Shown one piece after another: positions 23,460 to 31,932 of a DNA stretch of 64,000 bases. The stretch covers positions 1-64,000 of the forward strand of contig CAKSOE010000005.1 in the NCBI GenBank assembly GCA_934476675.1, read 5' to 3'. Below the pieces are notes generated by a model. It did no database searches. It was given only the letters and a program-made list of their open reading frames with translations, and had not been told where the DNA came from. Position 1 is the first letter of the stretch; each line of letters begins with the position of its first letter. The position numbers and the translations under genes were made by a program. Origin of the DNA: an uncultured Clostridia bacterium (lineage in GTDB: Bacteria; Bacillota; Clostridia; UBA1381).

Positions 23460-24467
23460 ATGAAGAAGCTTTTTGCATCGGCGCTTGTGTTGCTGCTGTT
23501 ATGCTCCTGCGGAGAGCAAAAAAGCAGCGAGAGCTTTTTTAGCATGGATACGGTCATGGAAATCAGTGCATACGGAAAGAACAGCGAAACCGCCGTAAAA
23601 GCGGCACGCAGCGAAATAGAGCGGCTTGACGGACTGTTTGACAGGAATAACGAAAACAGCGATGTGTATCGGCTTAATGCGCATCAGAGCGATACGGCGG
23701 ACGCGGACGTTTTTGCGGCGGCGAAAAAAGCGCTTGAAATAAGCCGTGAAACGGACGGCGCTTTTGATTTCACCGTTACGCCGGTAATGGATCTGTGGGG
23801 ATTTTACGACTGTAATTATCGAGTACCGCAGACGGAGGAAATTAAAAATGCGCTGAAAACGGTAAATTACAGAAATGTTTACATAAACGGTGATAAAATA
23901 CAAATAACCGGTAATTCCAGGCTGGATTTCGGCGGAATTGCAAAGGGATATGCGTCAGAGCGTGCGGCGGAGATTTTAAAAAGCTATGGTATAAAGAGCG
24001 GCGTTATAAATCTCGGCGGAAATGTGCTGACAATAGGCAGCCGCACCGATGGGAATGACTGGAATATCGGCATCGCCGACCCGTTCAACAGCGAGGATAC
24101 CGCAGCGGTGGTAAAAATAAGCGATAAATCGGTTATTACTTCCGGCGGTTATCAGCGATTTTTTGAGCAAAACGGGGAAACATATCATCATATAGTCAAT
24201 CCGTCCGACGGCTGTCCGGTGAAGAATAATGTAAAGTCCGTTACGGTCATAAGCTCCGATTCAACGGCGGCGGACGCACTTTCCACGGCGCTGTTTGTTA
24301 TGGGATTTGATAAGTCGGAAAAATTTTACAATAATCATAAGGATATTGACCTTATAATTATTTCGGACGATAGAACAGTGTACTATACCAAGGGATTGTT
24401 TGGTAAAATTAACACTGCCGGCGGTTTTAGAGCCGAAGAAATCGGTAAAACAGCCGAAAGTAAGTAA
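23460..24467 (+). CDS. apbE: FAD:protein FMN transferase lipoprotein
   Basis: 335 residues. A short signal ends in a lipobox 'LLLLCSCG', so it is probably a lipoprotein outside the membrane. ApbE enzymes move FMN from FAD to threonine of target proteins with Mg2+. Signatures are 'FFSMDTVMEISAYGKN' (~25-40), 'RLDFGGIAKGYASERAAEIL' (~155-175), 'NLGGNVLTIG' and the Thr/Asp region 'SSDSTAADALSTALFVMG' (~270-285). ATG 23460 is read with GGAGG at 23442-23446, a rather long spacing. It ends the murG-Gx-apbE run. No obvious target with the D(S/T)xxxAT flavinylation motif was recognised in the window. Confidence 0.93.
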   Translation: MKKLFASALVLLLLCSCGEQKSSESFFSMDTVMEISAYGKNSETAVKAARSEIERLDGLFDRNNENSDVYRLNAHQSDTADADVFAAAKKALEISRETDGAFDFTVTPVMDLWGFYDCNYRVPQTEEIKNALKTVNYRNVYINGDKIQITGNSRLDFGGIAKGYASERAAEILKSYGIKSGVINLGGNVLTIGSRTDGNDWNIGIADPFNSEDTAAVVKISDKSVITSGGYQRFFEQNGETYHHIVNPSDGCPVKNNVKSVTVISSDSTAADALSTALFVMGFDKSEKFYNNHKDIDLIIISDDRTVYYTKGLFGKINTAGGFRAEEIGKTAESK

Positions 24468-24504
24468 ATTTTATATTTTTTTTGACGAATATTACAAAAA
24501 GTAC

Positions 24505-24533
24505 TTGATTTTTTAGTGAAAATACATTATAAT
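24505..24533 (+). promoter_or_regulatory. Promoter of the glycosyltransferase gene
   Basis: TTGATT (24505-24510), a 17-nt spacer and TATAAT (24528-24533) lie 48 nt before the ATG at 24581. Confidence 0.75.
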
Positions 24534-24580
24534 AAATCTGCATTGAAACAGATTATTCGGGGGAGAAAGAGAGATTAGAT

Positions 24581-25846
24581 ATGATTACTGAAAAGCTTAC
24601 GAATATCAATATGGTTATCGCATCGGCATTTTTCTTATTGTATGTATATCAGATATTTTTTATACTTGTTCCGTTTATCAAAAAGGACGAACCGCACAAG
24701 AAAACGAAGCTTCACAGATTTGCGGTCATGATTTCCGCAAGGAATGAGGAGAACGTTATTGCGCAGCTGATAAGGTCTTTAAAGGAGCAGGATTATCCGC
24801 AGGACATGATGGATGTGTTTGTGGTTGCCGATAACTGTACGGACGCCACGGCAAGTATTGCGCGTGATGCCGGAGCGATTGTGTATGAGAGGTTTAATAC
24901 CGAGCAGGTCGGCAAGGGATATGCGCTGGATTTCCTTATAGGAAAGATTTTCAAGCGTTACGGCAAGGATTACTACGATGCGTTCATGGTATTTGACGCA
25001 GATAATATACTGGAAAAGAACTATGTTACGGAAATGAATAAGACATTCTCCGACGGCCACAGAATTATCACAAGCTACCGAAATTCAAAGAATTACGGAA
25101 CGAATTGGATAAGCGCCGGATATGCGCTGTGGTTTTTGAGAGAGTCTAAGTATCTGAACAATGCAAGAATGCTGATGAATACAAGCTGTGCAATTTCCGG
25201 TACGGGATTTTTGGTGCATAAGGATATTATAAAGAAGAATAACGGCTGGAAGTGTTTTCTGCTTACGGAGGATATACAGTTCTCTATAAAGAGCGTTATT
25301 GACGGCGAAAAGATTGCGTATTGTAAAGACGCGGTGCTTTATGACGAACAGCCGGTAACGTTCTCACAGGCATGGACGCAGAGATTGAGATGGGCGAGAG
25401 GCTTTTTGGAGGTTTTTGCACATCATGGGTCAAAGCTGATTTCGACGATGTTTAAGACGGGCAGTTTTTCGTGCTATGATATGACAATGACTATTCTGCC
25501 GTCGATATTTTTATCGTTTGTGACAGCGGCAATGAATATAGCAGGAAGTGCGATTGCGCTGTATAACGGCGAAAGCATATCGCAGCTGCTTGTAGGTGTG
25601 GGATATTGGATATTGAATGTATATCTGTCGATATTCGTTCTCGGACTTATCACCACAATAACAGAAAGAAAGCAAATACACTGTTCAACGAAAAAGAAAA
25701 TTTTGTATATGTTCACATTCCCGATATATCTGTTTACTTATATACCTATTTCGATTGCGGCGGTGTTCAGACAGGTTAAGTGGGAGCCTATACAGCATGG
25801 CAATGCGGTTGCTCCCGAGCTTTTGAAAGAAACAAATGTAAGATAA
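24581..25846 (+). CDS. Membrane glycosyltransferase family 2
   Basis: 421 residues. An N-terminal membrane span (~8-32) is followed by a GT-A domain with 'AVMISARNEENVIAQLIRSL' (~50-70), 'VVADNCTDATASIARDAGA' (~90-108), the metal-binding 'VFDADN' (~135) and the processive QxxRW motif as 'QRLRWARG' (~270). At least three C-terminal spans follow. QxxRW and the membrane arrangement match cellulose/hyaluronan/poly-GlcNAc synthase-like enzymes that polymerise and export a glycan. It stands alone with its own promoter and terminator, so no pathway partners help name the product. Confidence 0.88.
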   Translation: MITEKLTNINMVIASAFFLLYVYQIFFILVPFIKKDEPHKKTKLHRFAVMISARNEENVIAQLIRSLKEQDYPQDMMDVFVVADNCTDATASIARDAGAIVYERFNTEQVGKGYALDFLIGKIFKRYGKDYYDAFMVFDADNILEKNYVTEMNKTFSDGHRIITSYRNSKNYGTNWISAGYALWFLRESKYLNNARMLMNTSCAISGTGFLVHKDIIKKNNGWKCFLLTEDIQFSIKSVIDGEKIAYCKDAVLYDEQPVTFSQAWTQRLRWARGFLEVFAHHGSKLISTMFKTGSFSCYDMTMTILPSIFLSFVTAAMNIAGSAIALYNGESISQLLVGVGYWILNVYLSIFVLGLITTITERKQIHCSTKKKILYMFTFPIYLFTYIPISIAAVFRQVKWEPIQHGNAVAPELLKETNVR

Positions 25847-25856
25847 AGCTGAATAA

Positions 25857-25893
25857 ACAAAAATCCCATTCTATGAATGGGATTTTTGTTTAT
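25857..25893 (+). terminator. Terminator of the glycosyltransferase gene
   Basis: AAAATCCCATT and AATGGGATTTTTG form a stem with a T-run, starting about 12 nt after the stop codon. Confidence 0.85.
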
Positions 25894-25930
25894 TGCACCG
25901 TTTGCCGCACTGTATTTTTGCATGAAAAAT

Positions 25931-26035
25931 GAGAAAAGACAGTTGGTTTGACCGAACTGCCTTTTAGGGGGGAGCTATAAACAAAAGCCTACCAAAGATG
26001 GTATAAATGACTTTATATAATAATATCTCTTTTCA
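25931..26035 (-). ncRNA. Candidate small RNA, about 105 nt
   Basis: On the minus strand a perfect promoter (26070-26042) would start transcription near 26035. The transcript would contain a hairpin TACCATCTTTGGTA, a single-stranded CTCCCCCC run, and a 3' stem CAGTT-GGT with ACC-AACTG (within 25940-25960) followed by TCTTTTCTCATTTTT. No ORF with a ribosome binding site fits. GAAAAGA near the 5' end can pair with TCTTTTC near the 3' end. The promoter, hairpin and terminator-like end are seen; the existence of the RNA is inferred. It could also be the long leader of a lost gene. Confidence 0.45.
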
Positions 26036-26041
26036 ATAAAT

Positions 26042-26070
26042 ATTATAATATAAAAGCCTGCGAATGTCAA
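26042..26070 (-). promoter_or_regulatory. Orphan consensus promoter for the candidate small RNA
   Basis: On the minus strand, TTGACA (26070-26065), a 17-nt spacer and TATAAT (26047-26042) match the consensus exactly, yet no gene lies downstream before the convergent glycosyltransferase terminator. Confidence 0.8.
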
Positions 26071-26193
26071 GCGTTTGTTTGAAAAATTAAAAATCTTCCG
26101 GTGAAAAGCAATATAGGTAAAACAAATTTTTACCCTATGCCATGCGGAGAATCTGACGCTATATTATGCGTTTTGCCCTGTATATTATGATTT

Positions 26194-27261
26194 TTAACAG
26201 CCGCGTTTTTCCTTAAAAAACAGCGCAACGCCGCAAAAAACACACGCTGTAACCACGCATACGGCTGAAACTATCTCAAAGCAAGACGCGGCGGCAAACG
26301 CCCTTGATGCAGACGGCGCAAACACCATTTCGGTAATCGGCTTAAAGTGAAAATACACCGCCATATACGCCGCCGCAATAATTCCGTGCAAAAGCTTTCC
26401 CAAAAAATACGGCGCAAGACTAAGCCGATACCTTGCAATTACCGCAATCACCTGCATATGCACACTAAGCCCCGCAAAACCGACTATAAACGCAGTCAGC
26501 ACAAGCTTTTCCGTAATCGGTATCGAAAGATTTGAAATCTTAACCGTTCCCGTGGCAAATTCGCATATTCCTGTAAGAGCTGCCTTTGTAACCCCCGTTA
26601 CGGGCAAAATCCCTATAATAATCCTGCTCACCACGCTGAAAAACACCACTGCGCCGCAGACGGTCAATATATTTTTAATACCGTTTTGCAGCGCAATATC
26701 AAAAATTTCCCCTACCGTTCGTTTCGGCGTGGTCATAACGGTTGGCGGCTGCACGAATCCGCTCTTTTTATAAAATCTGAAAATTATCCCCACCGTAACT
26801 GCCGCCAATATATGCGTAACATACAAAAGTATTCCGAACCGCATATTCATATACACCGCCGTTCCGACCGAACCCAGAATAAACAGCGGTCCCGAATTGT
26901 TGCAGAACGCCAGAAGCCGCTCCGCCTCGGTCTGTGACAGGTAATTGTTTTCGTAAAGCTCTCCGGCGGTTATCGCCCCCAGCGGATAGCCGCTTATAAT
27001 TCCTAAAATAAACGCCGACGAACCGGCAGGATTTATTCCGAAAACAGGCTTCATACAAAACCTGAACATCTTCGCCAGCGTTTCGCAAAACCCCGAATAA
27101 ATCAATATTCCCGAGCATATAAAAAACGGAAAAAGCGTCGGAATTATCATTTCAAAGCAAATATTCATCGCATCGCGCGCATATATGACGGACTGCTCTG
27201 CATTGCACACTATCAGATAAATAACGCATATCACTGCCATGCTTATAATATATTTTTTCAT
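26194..27261 (-). CDS. ylbJ: Sporulation integral membrane protein YlbJ
   Basis: 355 residues with about eight hydrophobic spans. It belongs to the nucleoside-recognition/gate-domain membrane family that includes YlbJ, recognised by 'PTLFPFFICSGILIYSG' (~40-56), 'FILGIISGYPLGAITAGEL' (~83-101) and 'LLAFCNNSGPLFILGSVGTA' (~115-135). In Bacillus, ylbJ is a SigE gene needed for heat-resistant spores. ATG 27261 has AAAGGA upstream. It diverges from yqfC across a 113-nt gap; no clear SigE promoter could be assigned there. Confidence 0.88.
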   Translation of the reverse strand: MKKYIISMAVICVIYLIVCNAEQSVIYARDAMNICFEMIIPTLFPFFICSGILIYSGFCETLAKMFRFCMKPVFGINPAGSSAFILGIISGYPLGAITAGELYENNYLSQTEAERLLAFCNNSGPLFILGSVGTAVYMNMRFGILLYVTHILAAVTVGIIFRFYKKSGFVQPPTVMTTPKRTVGEIFDIALQNGIKNILTVCGAVVFFSVVSRIIIGILPVTGVTKAALTGICEFATGTVKISNLSIPITEKLVLTAFIVGFAGLSVHMQVIAVIARYRLSLAPYFLGKLLHGIIAAAYMAVYFHFKPITEMVFAPSASRAFAAASCFEIVSAVCVVTACVFCGVALFFKEKRGC

Positions 27262-27374
27262 AATGCGGTTGTCCTTTCCGTGTGATTTAATTATATATAT
27301 GACGGTATACAGTAATTAAATTCCGATTTTTTCATAAATTAAAATATAAAACATTTTAACAGAAAGGCGCAGCT

Positions 27375-27653
27375 ATGCAGAAAATAAGAAAAAAACTCTC
27401 CCTTGTGTGGGGAGTGCCGGAGGCGGCGGTGATGAATATTCCCGTCGTGACGGTACAGGGAAACGGTACGGCAAGCATTGAAAATTATAAAAGTATTCTT
27501 CTGTATACTTCGGAGCAGATAAGAGTTTTATCCAAGGAAATGATTATCGGAATTTACGGCAAAAACCTCAAATTTGATTCCATAAATGAGGAAATACTCA
27601 TAATATCCGGAAATTTTGAAAAAATAGAGTATAATGAGGTAAAAAATGTTTAA
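27375..27653 (+). CDS. yqfC: Sporulation protein YqfC
   Basis: 92 residues, the family's usual size. It is recognised by 'LGVPEAA'-like 'WGVPEAAVMNIPVVTVQGNG' near residues 14-33 and 'LLYTSEQIRVLSKEMIIGIY' in the middle. In Bacillus it is co-transcribed with yqfD under SigE and needed for normal sporulation; its biochemical role is not established. AGAAAGG precedes ATG 27375. The last 8 nt overlap yqfD, so translation is probably coupled. Confidence 0.92.
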   Translation: MQKIRKKLSLVWGVPEAAVMNIPVVTVQGNGTASIENYKSILLYTSEQIRVLSKEMIIGIYGKNLKFDSINEEILIISGNFEKIEYNEVKNV

Positions 27654-28881
27654 TAAGTTCTTTAAATTTCTTAAAGGATATGTTATAATAAAACTATACG
27701 GTCATGACATCGAACGTTTTGTGAACATATGCGTGCGCCGCGGCATTGTTTTGGGTGCGCTTGTGTGCGGAGAGGACGGAGCTGTTCTGACAGACATCGG
27801 CAGCAGAGACTTTTTCAGACTTCCGCCCGTTGCGTTCAAAACCAAAACAAAAGTCAGAATAATAAAAAAATGCGGACTGTACAATCTTAAAAGCCGATAC
27901 GGCAAGCGTTACGCACTTATCGGCGGAGCGGTACTGTTTGCGGCATTTTTCGCCGTAAGCTCACGCTTTATATGGACTGTCGAAATCAACGGCGCACAGA
28001 TTACGCCGTATGAGTCGATTGAAAATTCGCTGAGGGCTGCCGGAGTGTATTCGGGAGCGTTAAAGAGCGCTCTTCCCGAGGGCGAAGAAATAAAAAGCCG
28101 CATTTTAAGCGAAAACACAACTCTTGTCTGGGCATGGGTATACATCGAGGGAGCAAAGGCAAGGGTTGAGGTGTACGAAAAAATAATACCTCCGTCGGTG
28201 GTCGATAAGGATACCCCCTGCGACATTGCCGCCGCTTGCGACGGATATATCAAAAACGTCATAACCAAAAACGGAAAACAGATTGTAAAAGCCGGAGATA
28301 CCGTTAATGCCGGAGATGTGCTTATATCGGGTACTGTGCCGGTATTCCGCGAGGGCGAGGAGGAACGGTATATGGAGGTTCATTCGCTCGGAACGGTCGA
28401 AGCATACACCACGCACCGCGCCGAGGGACTTTACAAAACCTTTTACGAATCTCGTATTCCGACGGGTAGACACAAAACCTTTCGTACCGCAGAGATATTC
28501 GGCAGGGCATTTAAGCTTTACAGGGGTAATGCGGATTACGAAAATTACGACGCCTCGGAAAGCCGTCATGAGCTTAAACTGCCGTTTATAGGCTATACGG
28601 GACTTGCGCTGATAAGCGTCAGATGCAGCGAGGTTGAGGTTCATAAAGAGCCGATAAGCATAGATACGGTGAAAGAGCTTGCCAAAAACGAGCTTGAAGA
28701 AAAAATCTCAAAGGAGCTTTTATACGATTCGTCGCTGGAGGACGAGGAGCTGTCTTACAGCTATGAGGACGGCGAAACCGTCCGCGCGGCGCTTACGATG
28801 AATTTTATTGAAAAAATAGGTACGCAAATACCGATAGATAAAGACAGAGGAGTGAACAATATTGATAACAAGGCAGATTGA
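27646..28881 (+). CDS. yqfD: Sporulation protein YqfD
   Basis: 411 residues, family length. It has an N-terminal cytoplasmic part, one strong membrane span ('YALIGGAVLFAAFFAVSSRF', ~88-108) and an extracytoplasmic remainder with 'ENTTLVWAWVYIEGAKARVE' (~155-175) and 'GDTVNAGDVLISGTVPV' (~220-237), typical of YqfD/SpoIV family proteins. It is required for efficient sporulation in Bacillus. It overlaps yqfC at its start and phoH by 20 nt at its end, giving the yqfC-yqfD-phoH core seen across spore formers. Confidence 0.93.
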   Translation: MFNKFFKFLKGYVIIKLYGHDIERFVNICVRRGIVLGALVCGEDGAVLTDIGSRDFFRLPPVAFKTKTKVRIIKKCGLYNLKSRYGKRYALIGGAVLFAAFFAVSSRFIWTVEINGAQITPYESIENSLRAAGVYSGALKSALPEGEEIKSRILSENTTLVWAWVYIEGAKARVEVYEKIIPPSVVDKDTPCDIAAACDGYIKNVITKNGKQIVKAGDTVNAGDVLISGTVPVFREGEEERYMEVHSLGTVEAYTTHRAEGLYKTFYESRIPTGRHKTFRTAEIFGRAFKLYRGNADYENYDASESRHELKLPFIGYTGLALISVRCSEVEVHKEPISIDTVKELAKNELEEKISKELLYDSSLEDEELSYSYEDGETVRAALTMNFIEKIGTQIPIDKDRGVNNIDNKAD

Positions 28882-29833
28882 AATACCGCAGCACTCAGAC
28901 GTTGCGGCGCTGTTCGGAAACTTTGACGAAAACATAAAGCTTTTGGAAAAAACGCTTTCGGTGGGCGTGAGGGCGAAAGACAGCGTTCTTTGCGTGACGG
29001 GCGAGGAGGAAAACGTTGATAAGGCGTCGCAGGTGATTAATATGCTTATGCAGGTTACGGCGCGCGGCGAGGTGATAGACACGCAGAAAATTCTCTATGC
29101 CGTAACCATGGTTCAGGAAAACGGCGGAATAGACATTAAAATGCTCGGTGACGACTGCATAGCGATAAACGCCAAGGGACATCCGATAAAAACCAAAACG
29201 CTCGGTCAGAAAAAATACGTTGACGCAATTACCGACAATACCATTGTATTCGGAATAGGCCCCGCCGGAACGGGAAAGACGTATCTTGCCGTGGCAAAGG
29301 CTGTGACGGCTTTAAGGGCAAAGGAGGTAAGCCGTATTATTCTTACGCGTCCGGCTGTCGAAGCGGGCGAAAAATTAGGCTTTCTGCCGGGTGACTTGCA
29401 GAATAAAGTTGACCCGTATTTAAGACCGCTCTATGACGGTATGTACGAAATGCTCGGCGGCGAAGGCTTTGCGAGATACCAGGAAAAGGGCGTTATAGAG
29501 GTTGCGCCGCTTGCGTATATGCGCGGAAGAACTCTCGACAATGCGTTTATAATTCTCGACGAGGCGCAGAACACAACGCCGGAACAGATGAAAATGTTTT
29601 TAACGCGTATAGGCTTCGGCTCTCATGCGGTTGTAACGGGCGATATAACGCAGATAGACCTGCCGGGCGACAAGCGTTCGGGACTTAAAGAGGCGGCAAG
29701 AGTGCTGAAAAACATTGACGGCATAAAATTCTGCACACTGACCGAAAAAGACGTTGTGCGCCATCCGCTTGTCCAGGAAATAATCAAGGCATATGCGAAA
29801 TTTGACGCGGAAAAAGAAAAACGCAAGAGATAA
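28862..29833 (+). CDS. phoH: PhoH-family ATPase
   Basis: 323 residues. P-loop NTPase with Walker A 'GIGPAGTGKTYLAVAKAVTA' (~135-155) and Walker B/Q region 'AFIILDEAQNTTPEQMKMFL' (~225-245); a KH-like N-terminal segment precedes it. PhoH proteins are linked to RNA metabolism, often next to ybeY as here. The likely start is TTG 28862, because GAGGAG lies at 28846-28851 and the N-terminus 'MITRQIEIPQHSDVAALFG' matches the family; no ATG is near. The start overlaps yqfD by 20 nt. Confidence 0.95.
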   Translation: MITRQIEIPQHSDVAALFGNFDENIKLLEKTLSVGVRAKDSVLCVTGEEENVDKASQVINMLMQVTARGEVIDTQKILYAVTMVQENGGIDIKMLGDDCIAINAKGHPIKTKTLGQKKYVDAITDNTIVFGIGPAGTGKTYLAVAKAVTALRAKEVSRIILTRPAVEAGEKLGFLPGDLQNKVDPYLRPLYDGMYEMLGGEGFARYQEKGVIEVAPLAYMRGRTLDNAFIILDEAQNTTPEQMKMFLTRIGFGSHAVVTGDITQIDLPGDKRSGLKEAARVLKNIDGIKFCTLTEKDVVRHPLVQEIIKAYAKFDAEKEKRKR

Positions 29834-29857
29834 TTTTCGGCTTGAAAGGATAAAATA

Positions 29858-30346
29858 ATGATAAATTTGGTACTGGAGAACGAGCAGGATAAAATTAGGG
29901 TAACGGAGGAAATCGAAAACACCATACGTGCGGTATGCGAAAAGGCGCTTGAAAGCGAGGAATGTGATTTTGACGCGGAAATAAGCGTCACGCTTGTCGA
30001 TAACGAAAGCATACGCGCTATAAACAACGAACAGCGAGGCATCGATAAGGCGACCGATGTGCTGTCGTTTCCGATGCTTGAATTTGACGAGGACGGCTGC
30101 GCGGACGCGGAATTTGATTTTGACGGAGACTTGGTTGTTTTGGGAGATATAGTGATTTCGATGGAACGCGCAAAGGCGCAGGCGGAGGAATACGGCCACA
30201 GCTTTATCCGTGAGATTGCGTTTCTGACGGCTCATTCAATGCTTCATCTTCTCGGTTACGACCACGTAAATTCCGCAGAGGAGGAAAAAATTATGTTTAC
30301 AAAGCAGGAAAATATTCTTCAATCAATGGGGATTGTACGCAAATGA
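29858..30346 (+). CDS. ybeY: Endoribonuclease YbeY (rRNA maturation factor)
   Basis: 162 residues. Metal-dependent RNase in 16S rRNA 3' maturation and ribosome quality control. The zinc site HxxxHxxGYDH is present as 'HSMLHLLGYDHVNS' (~128-141), and 'RGIDKATDVLSFPM' (~60-73) is the second family signature. ATG 29858 has GAAAGGA upstream. In Bacillus a pgpH-type gene lies between phoH and ybeY; here ybeY follows phoH directly. Confidence 0.96.
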   Translation: MINLVLENEQDKIRVTEEIENTIRAVCEKALESEECDFDAEISVTLVDNESIRAINNEQRGIDKATDVLSFPMLEFDEDGCADAEFDFDGDLVVLGDIVISMERAKAQAEEYGHSFIREIAFLTAHSMLHLLGYDHVNSAEEEKIMFTKQENILQSMGIVRK

Positions 30347-30807
30347 ACAAAAACAGAAGCTTTTTGGAAAGCTTAAAATGTGCGGCGAACGGCATATGCT
30401 TTGCCCTTAAAAATGAGAGAAATCTTCGCTTTGATTTTTCGGCGATGCTTACGGTGACTTTTTTCGGAGTATTCTGCAGACTTAACGGCGCTGAATGGGC
30501 GGTTGTTTTTCTGGCATTTGCCGCAGTAATCGGGGCGGAATTGTCAAACACCGCATTGGAAAGCCTTTGCGATGCGGTCACGGAGAAATACAGCGAAAAA
30601 ATCGGCAGTGCAAAAGATGCGGCGTCGGGCGCAGTGATTTTTTGCGCAATCATGTCGGCGGCTGCCGGAATAATGATTTTTACAAGCGAAGGGCGGTTTT
30701 TCCGTGCGGTATCGGAGATTTTTTCAAATGCCGTATATGCGGCTGTTTTCTGCGTACTGCTTGTTTTAAATGCCGTATGCCTGTTTAAGAACAATAGAAA
30801 GGATTAA
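30343..30807 (+). CDS. dgkA: Undecaprenol/diacylglycerol kinase, DgkA family
   Basis: 154 residues. Small trimeric membrane kinase; in Bacillota the usual substrate is undecaprenol, feeding the lipid carrier of wall synthesis. The N-terminal 'SFLESLKCAANGICFALKNE' and the catalytic 'GAELSNTALESLCDAVTEKY' (~65-85) with 'KIGSAKDAASGAVIF' (~87-101) are clear family motifs. Three membrane spans, plus a fourth hydrophobic stretch near the C-terminus ('NAVYAAVFCVLLVLNAVCLF'), make it slightly longer than typical. It overlaps ybeY by 4 nt. The cdd gene that usually follows is missing. Confidence 0.93.
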   Translation: MNKNRSFLESLKCAANGICFALKNERNLRFDFSAMLTVTFFGVFCRLNGAEWAVVFLAFAAVIGAELSNTALESLCDAVTEKYSEKIGSAKDAASGAVIFCAIMSAAAGIMIFTSEGRFFRAVSEIFSNAVYAAVFCVLLVLNAVCLFKNNRKD

Positions 30808-30815
30808 ATAATCAA

Positions 30816-31715
30816 ATGAATAAAAAAGATAAATACAAATCGGGGTTCGTTTCGATAATAGGAATGCCGAATGTGGGAAAATCAACACTTTTAAATGCAA
30901 TTGCCGGACAGAAAATCGCAATAATTTCCGAAAAACCGCAGACCACGCGCAACAAAATTCTTGCGGTTTATACAACGGACGAGGAACAGATAGTTTTCAC
31001 CGATACGCCCGGAATACACAATCCGCATAATAAGCTCGGCGAATTTATGGTAAACGCGGCAAACGAAAGCATAAACGATGTGGACGTAATTTTGTTTGTT
31101 GTGGACGCAAGCCGCAAAATTCAGGATATGGAGCGTGAAATAGCAAAAAATATAAAAAAATCGGGATTGCCGTGCATACTGGTGCTTAATAAGTCGGATG
31201 CGGTGCATAAGGAAAATCTGCTGCCCATGATAGCGGATTATTCATCTATAAATGAATTTGATTCAATTGTGCCGATGAGCGCAAAAACGGGCGACGGACT
31301 GGAAATTCTTTTAAATGACATACGCGAGCATATTCCGGAGGGGCCGCAGTTCTATGATGAGGATACCGTGACGGATCAGCCCGAAAAGCAGATTGCCGCC
31401 GAAATTATCCGCGAAAAAATGCTCTGGCTTCTCGATAAGGAGGTTCCGCACGGAATTGCGATTGAAATTACCAAAATGCAGGAAAAGCCGGATATAACTA
31501 ACATATATGCCACCATTTACTGCGAGAAGGCAACTCATAAGGGAATTATCATAGGCAAGAACGGCGAAATGCTCAAAAAAATCGGAACGCTGTCGAGGAA
31601 AGACATAGAGCAGATGCTGGATAAGAAGGTTTATCTGGAGCTTTGGGTAAAGGTGAAAACGGACTGGCGCAACAATGATTTTCTCATAAAAAATTTCGGT
31701 TATAATGCCGAATAG
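30816..31715 (+). CDS. era: GTPase Era
   Basis: 299 residues, family length. Ribosome-assembly GTPase that binds 16S rRNA 3' end. G1 is 'GMPNVGKSTLLNAIAGQK' (~16-33), G2 'TTRN', G3 'FTDTPGIH' (~63), G4 'LNKSD' (~125). The C-terminal KH domain contains 'IIGKNGEMLKKIGTLSRKDI'. It starts 8 nt after dgkA and is followed by yqzL and recO, the standard Bacillota order. Confidence 0.98.
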   Translation: MNKKDKYKSGFVSIIGMPNVGKSTLLNAIAGQKIAIISEKPQTTRNKILAVYTTDEEQIVFTDTPGIHNPHNKLGEFMVNAANESINDVDVILFVVDASRKIQDMEREIAKNIKKSGLPCILVLNKSDAVHKENLLPMIADYSSINEFDSIVPMSAKTGDGLEILLNDIREHIPEGPQFYDEDTVTDQPEKQIAAEIIREKMLWLLDKEVPHGIAIEITKMQEKPDITNIYATIYCEKATHKGIIIGKNGEMLKKIGTLSRKDIEQMLDKKVYLELWVKVKTDWRNNDFLIKNFGYNAE

Positions 31716-31794
31716 CAAATAGTGCTAAGTATATCCCCCGAAAAAAGAAACAAAATATGATATATAAAGATGTTGGTGTTCGGAGGGAAAAGGT

Positions 31795-31932
31795 ATGGAA
31801 GACGTTTCATGGGATATTTTTATGAAAACGGGAGAGATTGACGCATATCTCTTATATAAATCGGCGTCAGATGCCGATGAGGAAAAGGACAAAGATGAAC
31901 AATGCCGGATTTGCATACAAGGGGAATTATAA
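31795..31932 (+). CDS. yqzL: YqzL-family small protein
   Basis: 45 residues from ATG 31795 with GGAGGG and AGG just upstream. The start 'MEDVSWDIFMKTGEIDAYLL' matches the short YqzL family ('W..F..TG.I.AYLLYK'), and its place between era and recO is conserved in Bacillota. Its role is unknown. The last 31 nt overlap the start of recO in another frame, so the two are probably translationally coupled. Confidence 0.85.
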   Translation: MEDVSWDIFMKTGEIDAYLLYKSASDADEEKDKDEQCRICIQGEL

